The notes beneath the pieces are model-generated. The model saw nothing but the letters and a program-made list of their open reading frames with translations, searched no databases and was not told the DNA's origin. Source: DASQUP01 sp035641235 (GTDB taxonomy: Bacteria; Actinomycetota; CADDZG01; WHSQ01). Taken from it: 16,999 nucleotides of DNA. Where the stretch lies: the NCBI GenBank assembly GCA_035641235.1, contig DASQUP010000147.1, positions 1 through 16,999 on the forward strand, written 5' to 3'. The stretch's first letter is position 1, and every line of letters begins with the position of its first letter. The translations under genes and the position numbers were made by a program. Below are positions 6,430-13,333 of the stretch, one piece after another.

Positions 6430-7473
6430 CTACAGGAAGAAGAAAGAGATCGCCAGAATGATGTAGGCGGCCAGGAGCTGCACACCTTCGAACCAGTTGG
6501 ACCGGCCGTCCGCCACGATGAACCCGACGATCGCCGCCGAGAATGCGACCGCTGCGATCTCGATGCCCGAGAAGATCAGGTCCAGGTACGGCTCGCCCAC
6601 CAGGAGGGACGCAAAGACGAGCACCGGAGCGATGAAGAGCGCAATCTGTGTCGAGCTACCAATAGCGATCTCGATGGATACCTCCATCTTGTTGCGCGCC
6701 GCCAGGATTATTGCCGACGAGTGCTCCGCTGCGTTCCCCACGAGGGGCACCACAATAAGCCCGACGAAGAGCTTTGACAGTCCGAGTTCTTCCACCGTCT
6801 CCTCGAGCGCGCCCACCAGAAACTCGCTCATGAACGCCACGGCGACGGTTGCCCCGGCTAGTGTGCCGAACGCGCGACCCGAACTCCACTTCGGCTCGCC
6901 ATGTTCGATGTCGGTACGAAACAGCGTTCGATGTGTCTTGAGCATGAAGATGAGTGCTAGCACGTACGCGGTTATCAAGACGACTGAAACACCGACTGAA
7001 ACGGCCTCGGTCCGAAACTCCGAAGCCTCCGGCGTATACGAGAACAGTGCAGGAATCAGTAGGGCACCCACGGCGATGATCAATGATGCGGAATGCAAGC
7101 CCGCCGACGCCCGGTTGAACTCCTGCTCCGTGCGAGTCCATCCCCCGACCAAAAACGAGAGTCCGAGGACCAACAGGATGTTTCCGATGATCGAGCCTGT
7201 GATCGACGCCTTCACCACCTCCAGTTCGCCCTGGAGGATCAGGAAGAAGGCAATGATCATCTCTGTGACGTTTCCAAAAGTTGCGTTCAGCAGCCCGCCG
7301 ACCTGCGGGCCCGTGCGAATCGCGAGCTCCTCGGTTGCATGCCCGATCATCCCCGCGAGCGGGAGGATCGCCAGCGCAGCGGTTACAAAGATCGCTACCG
7401 GCTCGCCGTGAATGATTTCCAGAACGACTGCCGCAGGTACGAATACCAGGAGCCACTCAAGCTTTGGTTTCAT
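6430..7473 (-). CDS. cax: Ca2+/H+ antiporter, CAX family (CaCA superfamily)
   Basis: An integral membrane exchanger of 347 residues, the usual bacterial CAX length, with about ten or eleven hydrophobic segments. The two inverted halves carry the CaCA signature repeats: GNVTEMIIA (Glu71) and GNAAEHSSAI (Glu250). These acidic residues line the cation site in known members. An acidic linker (about residues 222-229) separates the halves. The family exports Ca2+ or other divalent cations in exchange for protons. The ATG at 7473 (MKPKLEWLL) lies 1 nt after the thiE stop, with AGGTG about 11 nt upstream. A longer start at 7503 would overlap thiE and adds non-family sequence, so it is rejected. Confidence 0.92.
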   Translation of the reverse strand: MKPKLEWLLVFVPAAVVLEIIHGEPVAIFVTAALAILPLAGMIGHATEELAIRTGPQVGGLLNATFGNVTEMIIAFFLILQGELEVVKASITGSIIGNILLVLGLSFLVGGWTRTEQEFNRASAGLHSASLIIAVGALLIPALFSYTPEASEFRTEAVSVGVSVVLITAYVLALIFMLKTHRTLFRTDIEHGEPKWSSGRAFGTLAGATVAVAFMSEFLVGALEETVEELGLSKLFVGLIVVPLVGNAAEHSSAIILAARNKMEVSIEIAIGSSTQIALFIAPVLVFASLLVGEPYLDLIFSGIEIAAVAFSAAIVGFIVADGRSNWFEGVQLLAAYIILAISFFFL

Positions 7474-7474
7474 C

Positions 7475-8107
7475 TCAGACTGACACCTCGTCCAAGATCT
7501 CACTTAGCTGCGCGGCGGCGGCAACTGGATCCGATGCCTCGGTAATCGCACGCACCACGACGGCTCTTCTGGCTCCGGCCTCAATGGCGTCGGGAAGTGT
7601 CTTCGCGTTCATGTTCCCGGTCACGAACCATGGCACCTGGACGACGCGCGCCGCGTATCGGACCAACTCCAGCCCGGTCCCGGCCCGGCCCGGCTTGGTC
7701 GGCGTTTCCTGAACTGGACCTACCGCGATGTAGTCGATCTGCTGCGACGAAGCCGATGCCCTATCGATCTCAGCCTCCGAGTGTGTCGAAACCCCAACGA
7801 TTGCATCGCCCACGATGCGCCGGCCGATCTGGACGGGGAGGTCGTTCTGTCCGAGGTGCACGCCGTCGGCATCCAGAGCCAGAGCAACGTCGGGCCGATC
7901 GTTGATTATGAACGCCACGCCGGCCTCCCGGCATGCATCACGTAGCGGGGCGCCGGCTCGCAGAATGTCCCCCGCCTCCATCTCCTTTTCGCGCAGCTGG
8001 ACCAGGTCGACCCCCGCGGCGGCGAGGTCCGGCACCAGCTCGGACAGAGGACGCCCCCCGATCGAAGCGCGAGCCACAAGATATAGCCGGGCCCCCGAGA
8101 GGTTCAC
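7475..8107 (-). CDS. thiE: Thiamine-phosphate synthase
   Basis: Joins the hydroxymethylpyrimidine diphosphate and thiazole phosphate moieties to make thiamine monophosphate. The 210-residue TIM barrel shows QLREK (37-41), FIINDR (67-71), DGVHLGQ (81-87), GVSTHS (105-110) and VGPVQETPTKPG (129-140), the family's pyrophosphate-contact motifs. The late phosphate-binding strand reads FVTGNMNAKT where most family members have a GGI core, a modest deviation; VVVRAI near the end is standard. The GTG at 8107 overlaps the stop of the preceding gene as GTGA, which fixes the start and implies translational coupling. No other thiamine genes are nearby. The much longer frame starting at 8443 runs antisense-like through the previous gene and is not the real start. 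Confidence 0.92.
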   Translation of the reverse strand: MNLSGARLYLVARASIGGRPLSELVPDLAAAGVDLVQLREKEMEAGDILRAGAPLRDACREAGVAFIINDRPDVALALDADGVHLGQNDLPVQIGRRIVGDAIVGVSTHSEAEIDRASASSQQIDYIAVGPVQETPTKPGRAGTGLELVRYAARVVQVPWFVTGNMNAKTLPDAIEAGARRAVVVRAITEASDPVAAAAQLSEILDEVSV

Positions 8108-8532
8108 AGCGCTATCGCCGTTGGGCCGTCGCCCTCTCCATCGATGCCGGCATCGGGATCTTCGCCCATCGATCTCTCGTACTCCCGCATGCGTTTGCCG
8201 ATGACCCGCAGCGACGACGGGATCCGGAGAAGCGCCACCGAGACAAACGCGTACGGAAGCGCGTCGAGTGCAACCTCGTACCAGAACTTGTCCAGCAGCG
8301 AAGACGCCGCGATCCATGCGACGACCAGGGCCAGGAGCAGAAGGGCGAGAAGCCGCGGAGCGCGGCCTTCCGCAGCGGCCTCTATACGCACGCGCATCGC
8401 TCGCGCTGCCCGGCGCCCGTGGCGGCTGCGAATACGCAGCCACGTTCGGCGCGCCGGATAGAAACGCCGCATGCCCTCGACGAATCCGAGAGCAAGCACG
8501 GCGATGAGTGCGGCGATTGCAGCGCTCGTCAT
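8104..8532 (-). CDS. Hypothetical membrane protein, 142 aa
   Basis: No family recognised. The protein has a hydrophobic N-terminal segment (about residues 3-18), a strongly basic Arg-rich stretch (21-60), a second membrane segment (60-80), a third hydrophobic segment (88-104) and an acidic C-terminal tail (MGEDPDAGIDGEGDG). The Arg-rich loop should face the cytoplasm. ATG 8532 is chosen because the longer frame upstream lies within the PH-domain gene in another frame. It begins 4 nt after the PH-domain stop, and its own stop overlaps the thiE start by 4 nt, so it is tied into the operon. Function unknown; the neighbouring PH protein suggests an envelope role, which is inference. Confidence 0.75.
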   Translation of the reverse strand: MTSAAIAALIAVLALGFVEGMRRFYPARRTWLRIRSRHGRRAARAMRVRIEAAAEGRAPRLLALLLLALVVAWIAASSLLDKFWYEVALDALPYAFVSVALLRIPSSLRVIGKRMREYERSMGEDPDAGIDGEGDGPTAIAL

Positions 8533-8536
8533 GGGC

Positions 8537-9106
8537 TCAGCGTACGCGCGGAATTGGACCCGTGTCGTCGTGCTCTCGGGGCCTCGGTGGCTCATGCTCG
8601 TGCGGCTCGACCGGTACGCCGAAACGACGTGTCGTCCGAGTGATGATCGCCTTGTAGAAAGTGTCGGGATCGCGGAGGAACTTGATCTCCTCGAGCGCTT
8701 GGGTCTGACCGGCAGATTCGAGCACGAGATGGCCGTACCGGAAGATGGTCCTGCCGGTGAAAGGCCGCACATAGGTCATGTCGGTGATCTTCCCGAGCGG
8801 CATCGACGCCACCCGCCTTGTCCACACGCCCGACGCCTCGATCACGCGCCGGTCGGTGACGATGATCCGATCCACCCACCACAGGCCGAGCTTCCAAGCG
8901 AAACGGAGCGCAAAGCCAAGCGCAGCCAGACCCACCAGCGTGTCGATCGCATCCGAGCCCTGATTGGGACTGACGAACATCCCGACGAAACCTGCGAGCA
9001 CGATGACTCCGATCGCCGCGGCGAAGGGTTCCGCGAGGACGAGCCAGTGACGCCTGACCTCGAGGACGAGTTCCTCGCCCTCTGCTAGGTACCTCAGGGG
9101 ACGCAT
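8537..9106 (-). CDS. PH domain-containing membrane protein (bacterial PH, DUF304-like)
   Basis: A 189-residue protein with two membrane helices (about 22-44 and 55-77) followed by a bacterial pleckstrin-homology-like domain (about 78-155). WWVDRIIVTDRRVIEASGVW and VASMPLGKITDM are typical of the family, which is widespread in actinobacteria and usually of unknown role at the cytoplasmic membrane. The C-terminal tail is rich in Pro, His, Arg and Asp (EPHEHEPPRPREHDD) and probably disordered. The ATG at 9106 shares its A with the TGA of the upstream 56-aa gene, so the two are translationally coupled. Confidence 0.87.
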   Translation of the reverse strand: MRPLRYLAEGEELVLEVRRHWLVLAEPFAAAIGVIVLAGFVGMFVSPNQGSDAIDTLVGLAALGFALRFAWKLGLWWVDRIIVTDRRVIEASGVWTRRVASMPLGKITDMTYVRPFTGRTIFRYGHLVLESAGQTQALEEIKFLRDPDTFYKAIITRTTRRFGVPVEPHEHEPPRPREHDDTGPIPRVR

Positions 9107-9276
9107 CAGACCAGGTTAGACAGGAACCTGGTGAAGGAATCGAAGATGGCGCCGAACCAATCTCCCAGGGTCTCGCCGGTGACCCGGACGACACGCGCCG
9201 CCTCGCCGGGCGACTGCACGACAAAGAAGATGAAGAACGCGAGCACCGTGAACCACAGAAGCTTCTTCAGGCTCAT
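9106..9276 (-). CDS. Small membrane protein, 56 aa, first gene of the six-gene run
   Basis: A short frame that standard length cut-offs miss. MSLKKLLWFTVLAFFIFFVV gives a Lys-Lys-flanked membrane segment (about 5-20), followed by an amphipathic tail (QSPGEAARVVRVTGETLG, then DWFGAIFDSFTRFLSNLV). Support for coding comes from the hydrophobic pattern, GC-rich third positions, a TGATG overlap with the PH-domain gene and a TATAGT hexamer 6 nt before its ATG. Function unknown; it may partner the PH protein in the membrane. Confidence 0.7.
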   Translation of the reverse strand: MSLKKLLWFTVLAFFIFFVVQSPGEAARVVRVTGETLGDWFGAIFDSFTRFLSNLV

Positions 9277-9282
9277 TCGGTC

Positions 9283-9288
9283 ACTATA
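9283..9288 (-). promoter_or_regulatory. -10 element of the six-gene run, leaderless type
   Basis: TATAGT on the minus strand is followed by GACCGA and then the ATG at 9276. This is the best -10 match of the leaderless-type set in the window. No convincing -35 lies 16-18 nt upstream; a TTGACT is present but only 2 nt away, too close to serve. Confidence 0.6.
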
Positions 9289-9307
9289 AGAGTCAAACCC
9301 GGCGGCG

Positions 9308-9324
9308 CGCCGGAATTACCGGCG
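9308..9324. repeat. Short GC-rich inverted repeat between the GHKL ATPase gene and the 56-aa gene
   Basis: CGCCGG (9308-9313) and CCGGCG (9319-9324) flank AATTA. It lies upstream of the TATAGT promoter and downstream of the ATPase stop (9392). There is no T-run. It could mark the end of the ATPase transcript or be chance in GC-rich DNA. Confidence 0.35.
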
Positions 9325-9391
9325 GGTATGCCCCGGAGCGTTCCGTTCGTGGTTTGTCGTATTTTCGCCCCGTAGGCTGCGGACAGAGCCG

Positions 9392-10912
9392 TCAGAGCCG
9401 CCGCGGCATATGGCGGCGAACTCGCACGAGCATCCTCACCATCTCCTCACCGAGTTCCATTGGAGCCACTCTCGGGTTGTTGTAGAGCACGTATTCCTTC
9501 GCTACGAGAGTTGCTAGGTAGTCGAGCAGCGCCGCCTCGTCGCTCTTGACCAGGAGATAGTCGGCGTGTCTGTCGTTGTAGTAGACGACCCCCTCGTCGG
9601 GGTCAAAACGGCTCCGCGTCCCGTCGGGGGAAGGGTCCGGAGCAATGCTCGGAAGCGCGCGCGTTCGACCGGGGCGAGCAGGCCCTGGTGCCTCCTCCTC
9701 CGCGGGAGCAGGACTAGTCGCGTCGGGCATCGCGTCCGGGACCCCGGAGAACGGAGGCGGGAGCTCATCCTCCGGCAGGTGGCCTGATCCGTTCCCGGGA
9801 TGGGCGTCCTCGAAAACGCCTCCAGTCCCGGCTTCGCTACCAACGCTGGTGCGCATCGGGTTGTCGAGATCGTCGAGTTCTTTGAGCACGCGTCCGAAAA
9901 TCTTCCTCACCGCCTCGGCGAGTCGATCGGCTGCCTCCGCACCCACTTCCTGCGCGATCTGATCGAGGGTGCGGACGACCACGGGCTCAACGTCTTCGAC
10001 AGCCTCGACGAAGAGTGGGAATGCTTCACGATCCCGAAGCAACGCTCGCCGTCCGGCCGTCTGACGCAATGGTTCGAAGACGATCTGGCCGGATATCTGA
10101 TCCGAGTTCCACGGGTGATCCGAGAACTCCTCGATCTCACTGACGTCGTCGATTATTGATGTACCGGCCGCCCCAACCACAGAGACCCGCCGCCGCCGAT
10201 CCGGCCGGGCAGATACATACAAGAAGAACTCAACACGCCCCAATGGCGTGGTCCGACTCGGAATTTGAAGGCGAACTCCGTCCGGCTCCTCGGGTGTGAC
10301 CTCCACCGCCCGTTTGCCGTCGACAACCTCGACTACATAATCGCCTCTCGCCAAGGCAACCGCTCGTCGCCGCCGGAGATAGTTGACCACGCGGTGAAGC
10401 GTGAGAACGCGGGCAACGTCCGGGTCGAGGTCGTAGATGTACACAGTAGTTCCGGCATGAGTCCGGGCGCGACGGCGCTCGTTTGAGACCAGCGTTGCGG
10501 TCGATTTTCCTCGTTCCAATCTCAGGGCGAGGGTCCTTCGCGACCCACGCGCGCAGGTAACGATGTCGCACCGACCTCCGAGCTGCTGGAACGCAAGGAG
10601 GCCGATCGCCTTTTCCCCCAACGTCCGAGGATCACCGGCCTTGAGCGAATCGAATAGACCGTGGGCCACCTCTCGGAGGCGGTCCGCGTCCATTCCCCTG
10701 CCCGAGTCGTCGATCGCGATCATCGGGTAACGGCCTCGGCGGCGGAGGGTTATGCGGATTCGACCGCCTCGAACGCCCGCCTCCGCGTACTCGTCCGCAG
10801 CATTTGAGACGAACTCGTTGAGGGCGTCCTTCGGGTCCTGGTACGACTGCCCCGTGACGAGCACCGCCTTCGAGACGTCACGGATGCGCAACCGGAGCTT
10901 CTCGGTGGACAT
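9392..10912 (-). CDS. Stand-alone GHKL (HSP90/MutL/MORC-like) ATPase
   Basis: A 506-residue protein with an N-terminal GHKL ATP-binding domain. The N-box NEFVSNAADEYAEA carries Glu33, Asn37 and Asp40. The G1 box is DDSGRGMDADRL (Asp69, Gly71, Gly73) and the G2-like loop is GEKAIGLLAFQQLGG (99-113). A second domain (about 225-345) has a DHPWNSDQISGQI block and a helical region. A Pro/Glu/Gly-rich linker (about 355-440) leads to a conserved-looking C-terminal module, VVYYNDRHADYLLVKSD, ending in a basic helix. The layout is closest to MORC-like or MutL-like GHKL ATPases, not histidine kinases, since no receiver or H-box is seen. Partners and substrate are unknown. The ATG at 10912 follows a TACCAT hexamer by 6 nt, which supports it over longer starts at 10942 or 10984. 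Confidence 0.8.
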   Translation of the reverse strand: MSTEKLRLRIRDVSKAVLVTGQSYQDPKDALNEFVSNAADEYAEAGVRGGRIRITLRRRGRYPMIAIDDSGRGMDADRLREVAHGLFDSLKAGDPRTLGEKAIGLLAFQQLGGRCDIVTCARGSRRTLALRLERGKSTATLVSNERRRARTHAGTTVYIYDLDPDVARVLTLHRVVNYLRRRRAVALARGDYVVEVVDGKRAVEVTPEEPDGVRLQIPSRTTPLGRVEFFLYVSARPDRRRRVSVVGAAGTSIIDDVSEIEEFSDHPWNSDQISGQIVFEPLRQTAGRRALLRDREAFPLFVEAVEDVEPVVVRTLDQIAQEVGAEAADRLAEAVRKIFGRVLKELDDLDNPMRTSVGSEAGTGGVFEDAHPGNGSGHLPEDELPPPFSGVPDAMPDATSPAPAEEEAPGPARPGRTRALPSIAPDPSPDGTRSRFDPDEGVVYYNDRHADYLLVKSDEAALLDYLATLVAKEYVLYNNPRVAPMELGEEMVRMLVRVRRHMPRRL

Positions 10913-10918
10913 GCCCAC

Positions 10919-10924
10919 ATGGTA
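10919..10924 (-). promoter_or_regulatory. -10 element giving a leaderless transcript for the GHKL ATPase gene
   Basis: TACCAT on the minus strand, then 6 nt, then ATG at 10912. The same hexamer and spacing occur before the DUF59 gene. A -35 is not evident. Confidence 0.5.
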
Positions 10925-11004
10925 GGACCGACCGACGGCCATCTCATGGACATCCGACTCGGCTCGTGATCCGAAGAGCCGCAAGCTTGCTCTGCCGGCC
11001 AGAT

Positions 11005-11039
11005 GTGCGTTAGCCCACGTGTCACGTAGGTAAACGCAC
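11005..11039. repeat. Symmetric 35-nt palindrome upstream of the GHKL ATPase gene
   Basis: GTGCGTT (11005-11011) pairs with AACGCAC (11033-11039). ACGTG (11017-11021) pairs with CACGT (11023-11027) around a single central T at 11022, so both arms share one centre of symmetry. Two more C-G pairs lie between them. It sits 18 nt beyond the isomerase-like gene stop and about 80 nt before the ATPase promoter. No T-run follows. An operator is as plausible as a transcript end. Confidence 0.75.
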
Positions 11040-11057
11040 GGCTCAGGGCGGGGAGCT

Positions 11058-11843
11058 CTAGGCGCGCACCTCTTGCCACCACTCGATCCATGCGCGCCGG
11101 GATGCTCGGAGGTACTCGCGCTCCCGGGAGAAGACCTCGAGAGTTACGGTCCCGTCCCACCCGGCCCGCTTCAGGTTCCTGATTGCCTCCTTCCAGTCGA
11201 TGGCACCGGCCCCCAGAGGCAGGTGCAGGTCGTCACCCCCACCCCGGTTGTCGGACACGTGTACGTGGGCGAGGCGGTCGCCGAAGGCCTCCAGAAGCAC
11301 GGGGGTCCGGTTCGGCTCGCCCAGGCCGAGCCGAAGGTTCGCGTGGCCGATATCGAGGTGGAAACCGAGGTCGGGGACCCGATCGAACAGCGGCTCGAGA
11401 TCTGCGGCCGTCGCAAACATCCGGTCCAGGTTCTCGACCATCAGGCGGATCCCCCGCTCGGCGGCATCCTCGGCCAACCCCTCGATTGCCTCGGCGTTGC
11501 GCGCCCTCACCTGCTCCTTGCTGTGAAGAGGGAGACGCTGGTCGGGGTGCACGTTCACGAGCTCGATCCCTGCCGCCGCAAACTTGTCGAGACAATGCCG
11601 GTAGAGGTCGCGCGCGAGCCGCCGCATCTCCGGCCACGGCGACGCGATTGGGAGGTAGTACGCGGTGTGGCCGACGGCGGACAGTCCGAGGTCCCTCGTG
11701 AGTTTGCCGACCTCCCTTCCATCGGCCTTCCACGCGGCTGGAGGTTCGATGGTCAGATCGACGAAATCGAAACCGTCTTCGTGGATTCGATGGATTTCCT
11801 TGAGCACGCTGCGTCCGGGGAAGTTCATCGCTCCGACAAGCAT
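11058..11843 (-). CDS. Sugar phosphate isomerase/epimerase family protein (xylose isomerase-like TIM barrel)
   Basis: A 261-residue AP-endonuclease-2/xylose-isomerase-like TIM barrel. Candidate metal ligands are in VNVHPDQRLP (His99), LMVENLD (Glu137), GFHLDIGHANL (Asp164, His167), HVHVSDNRGGGDDLHLPLG (His194 region) and VTLEVF (Glu236). These positions match the divalent-metal site of the family, which includes sugar isomerases, epimerases and endonuclease IV. Loss of endonuclease IV-specific sequence and the short length favour a sugar or small-molecule enzyme; the substrate is unknown. The ATG at 11843 (MLVGAMNFPG) begins the barrel; a 16-residue longer frame would run into the divergent gene. 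The start has no Shine-Dalgarno, and a weak AATCAT lies 6 nt before it. It is divergent from the nitroreductase across 46 nt. Confidence 0.83.
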   Translation of the reverse strand: MLVGAMNFPGRSVLKEIHRIHEDGFDFVDLTIEPPAAWKADGREVGKLTRDLGLSAVGHTAYYLPIASPWPEMRRLARDLYRHCLDKFAAAGIELVNVHPDQRLPLHSKEQVRARNAEAIEGLAEDAAERGIRLMVENLDRMFATAADLEPLFDRVPDLGFHLDIGHANLRLGLGEPNRTPVLLEAFGDRLAHVHVSDNRGGGDDLHLPLGAGAIDWKEAIRNLKRAGWDGTVTLEVFSREREYLRASRRAWIEWWQEVRA

Positions 11844-11876
11844 CGGGCGATGATTACACGCCTTTGGCGCGGCCCG

Positions 11877-11882
11877 TACCCT
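11877..11882 (+). promoter_or_regulatory. -10-like element of the nitroreductase-HAD pair
   Basis: TACCCT is followed by 7 nt and the ATG at 11890. It fits TANNNT at leaderless spacing. The only Shine-Dalgarno-like string, GGGG, is 1 nt from the ATG and too close. Confidence 0.4.
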
Positions 11883-11889
11883 ATGGGGC

Positions 11890-12444
11890 ATGGAAACCTA
11901 CGAAGCCATCATGACCCGGCGCTCGGGAGCGAAGACCACCGATCGTGTACCCGACCGCACGACGATCGCGCGCCTGCTGGATGCTGCCGTCGCTGCGCCG
12001 AACCACCATCTCACCGAACCGTGGAGATTCGTCGTCGTCTCAGGCGATGCGCTCAAGGAACTCGGCGAGGCGTGGGCTGCCGGTGAGGAGCGACTCGGGC
12101 GCGATCCCGAAAAGGTTCGAGACAAACCGCTGCGCGCACCAGTGATCATCACGATCGTCGAGCGTCCCAAGGCACATTTGCCCAAAGTGGTAGAGGTCGA
12201 GGAGCATCACGCGATTGGGGCCGCAATGCAAAACATGCTGCTTGCAGCCCACGATGCGGGGCTCGCTGCGATGCTGCGGACGGGCGAAGCGGCCCACATC
12301 GACGAAGTACGCGCCTACCTTGGGCTCCAAGAGAACGAGTTCGTTGCCGGCTTCATCTACGTCGGCTACCCTCCCGAGGACTACGAACGCAAGGCGCCGC
12401 GCAAGACATCCGCGGCCGAGCTAACGGAGTGGCGGGGCTGGTGA
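11890..12444 (+). CDS. Nitroreductase family flavoprotein
   Basis: An FMN-dependent NAD(P)H oxidoreductase of the nitroreductase fold, 184 residues. METYEAIMTRRSGAKTTDR is the N-terminal FMN-phosphate segment (the usual RRS motif), AAVAAPNHHLTEPWRFVVV is the flavin-contact block of the YdjA-like subgroup, HHAIGAAMQNMLLAAHDAGLAAM is the helix that packs on the flavin, and FIYVGYPPE is the C-terminal strand. YdjA-like enzymes are usually homodimers of this length. The physiological substrate is unknown. Its stop overlaps the next gene's start as GTGA, so the pair is co-translated. Confidence 0.88.
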   Translation: METYEAIMTRRSGAKTTDRVPDRTTIARLLDAAVAAPNHHLTEPWRFVVVSGDALKELGEAWAAGEERLGRDPEKVRDKPLRAPVIITIVERPKAHLPKVVEVEEHHAIGAAMQNMLLAAHDAGLAAMLRTGEAAHIDEVRAYLGLQENEFVAGFIYVGYPPEDYERKAPRKTSAAELTEWRGW

Positions 12445-13259
12445 TACAGCGAATCGCATTCTTCGACCTCGACAAGACGCTGATCCCCGGCTCGAGCCTT
12501 TTTCTTCTGGCGCGGGGTCTTTACGAGAGGGACATGTTCCGAGTCCGAGACCTGCTTCGATTCGGGTGGGGACAATTGGCGTTCCGTATGGGCGGCGAGC
12601 GGGCGCGTGGGATGGACATGTCGCGGGAGTCCACCCTGGATTTCGTTACCGGCCGCAGTCAGCGCGAACTGATCGCGTGGGGCAAGGAGATCGCTGAGGA
12701 GCGCATCCTCCCGCGCGTCTACGAGGACATCGTGCGCGTCGTGAACGAACACCGGGAGCACGGCGACCTCACCTACCTGATCACGGCTGCACCCGTGGAG
12801 CTGGCGCAAACGGTCGCCGAAGAACTCCAGATGACCGGCGGTATTGGGACGGTCTCGGAAGTGGACGCCGACGGCTTTTACACGGGCAGGCTCCTCGGCC
12901 CCGTCATGCACGGTCAGGAAAAGGCGAAAGCGGCGGCCGACACCGCTGCCGAGCACGGCGTGCCGCTACTGGAATGCCATGCGTATTCGGACTCGATGAA
13001 TGACTTTCCCCTCCTCGAATCGGTGGGCTACCCACATGCGGTCAACCCGGAACGGGAGCTTCGCCGCACTGCCTTCGCACGCGGGTGGCCAATCCATGAG
13101 CTGCGAACGCGCCGCAGGGCTCTATTGGTCGGCATCCCCGCGGGAGTCGGCGGGGTGGCCCTATTCGGCTCTGGCATCGCCCTCGGAGTGTGGCTCGAGC
13201 GGCGCCGCGAGATGGTCGAGGGACCCATCGAACGCCTGGCCCACCGCCTCCATCTCTAG
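12441..13259 (+). CDS. HAD-IB family hydrolase with C-terminal membrane anchor
   Basis: A SerB-like haloacid dehalogenase phosphatase of 272 residues. FFDLDKT supplies the nucleophile Asp9 and acid/base Asp11, LITAAP (Thr115) is motif II, GQEKAKA (Lys161) is motif III, and YSDSMNDFPLL (Asp184, Asp188) is motif IV. A helical cap lies between motifs I and II. A hydrophobic segment (about 227-250) near the C-terminus, flanked by Arg residues, predicts a membrane anchor, as in many actinobacterial HAD-IB proteins. Substrate unknown; small phosphomonoesters or lipid phosphates are possible. The GTG at 12441 is chosen because it overlaps the nitroreductase TGA (GTGA); an in-frame GTG at 12429 is the alternative. 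Confidence 0.87.
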   Translation: MIQRIAFFDLDKTLIPGSSLFLLARGLYERDMFRVRDLLRFGWGQLAFRMGGERARGMDMSRESTLDFVTGRSQRELIAWGKEIAEERILPRVYEDIVRVVNEHREHGDLTYLITAAPVELAQTVAEELQMTGGIGTVSEVDADGFYTGRLLGPVMHGQEKAKAAADTAAEHGVPLLECHAYSDSMNDFPLLESVGYPHAVNPERELRRTAFARGWPIHELRTRRRALLVGIPAGVGGVALFGSGIALGVWLERRREMVEGPIERLAHRLHL

Positions 13260-13263
13260 CCCC

Positions 13264-13318
13264 GGCGTGAGATGGCAATCAACCCCGATATATCGGGGCT
13301 AACTGCCATCTCAGCGCC
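13264..13318. terminator. Nested palindrome between convergent genes, probable bidirectional terminator
   Basis: An outer stem pairs TGAGATGGCA (13268-13277) with TGCCATCTCA (13304-13313) and extends by GGCG/CGCC with one bulged G. Inside it a perfect 16-nt palindrome, CCCCGATATATCGGGG (13283-13298), forms a second hairpin. It lies 4 nt after the HAD stop and 15 nt beyond the stop of the convergent nuclease-like gene, the position expected for a shared terminator. T-runs are weak (ACTTTCCC on the plus side). Confidence 0.7.
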
Positions 13319-13333
13319 GTTCGATACTTTCCC

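Noticed and set aside
6497..7411. 304-codon plus-strand frame
   Set aside because: Antisense shadow of the CAX exchanger; Ser/Thr/Ala-rich composition and no motifs.
11073..12086. 337-codon plus-strand frame
   Set aside because: It runs antisense through the isomerase-like gene and then out of frame through the nitroreductase.
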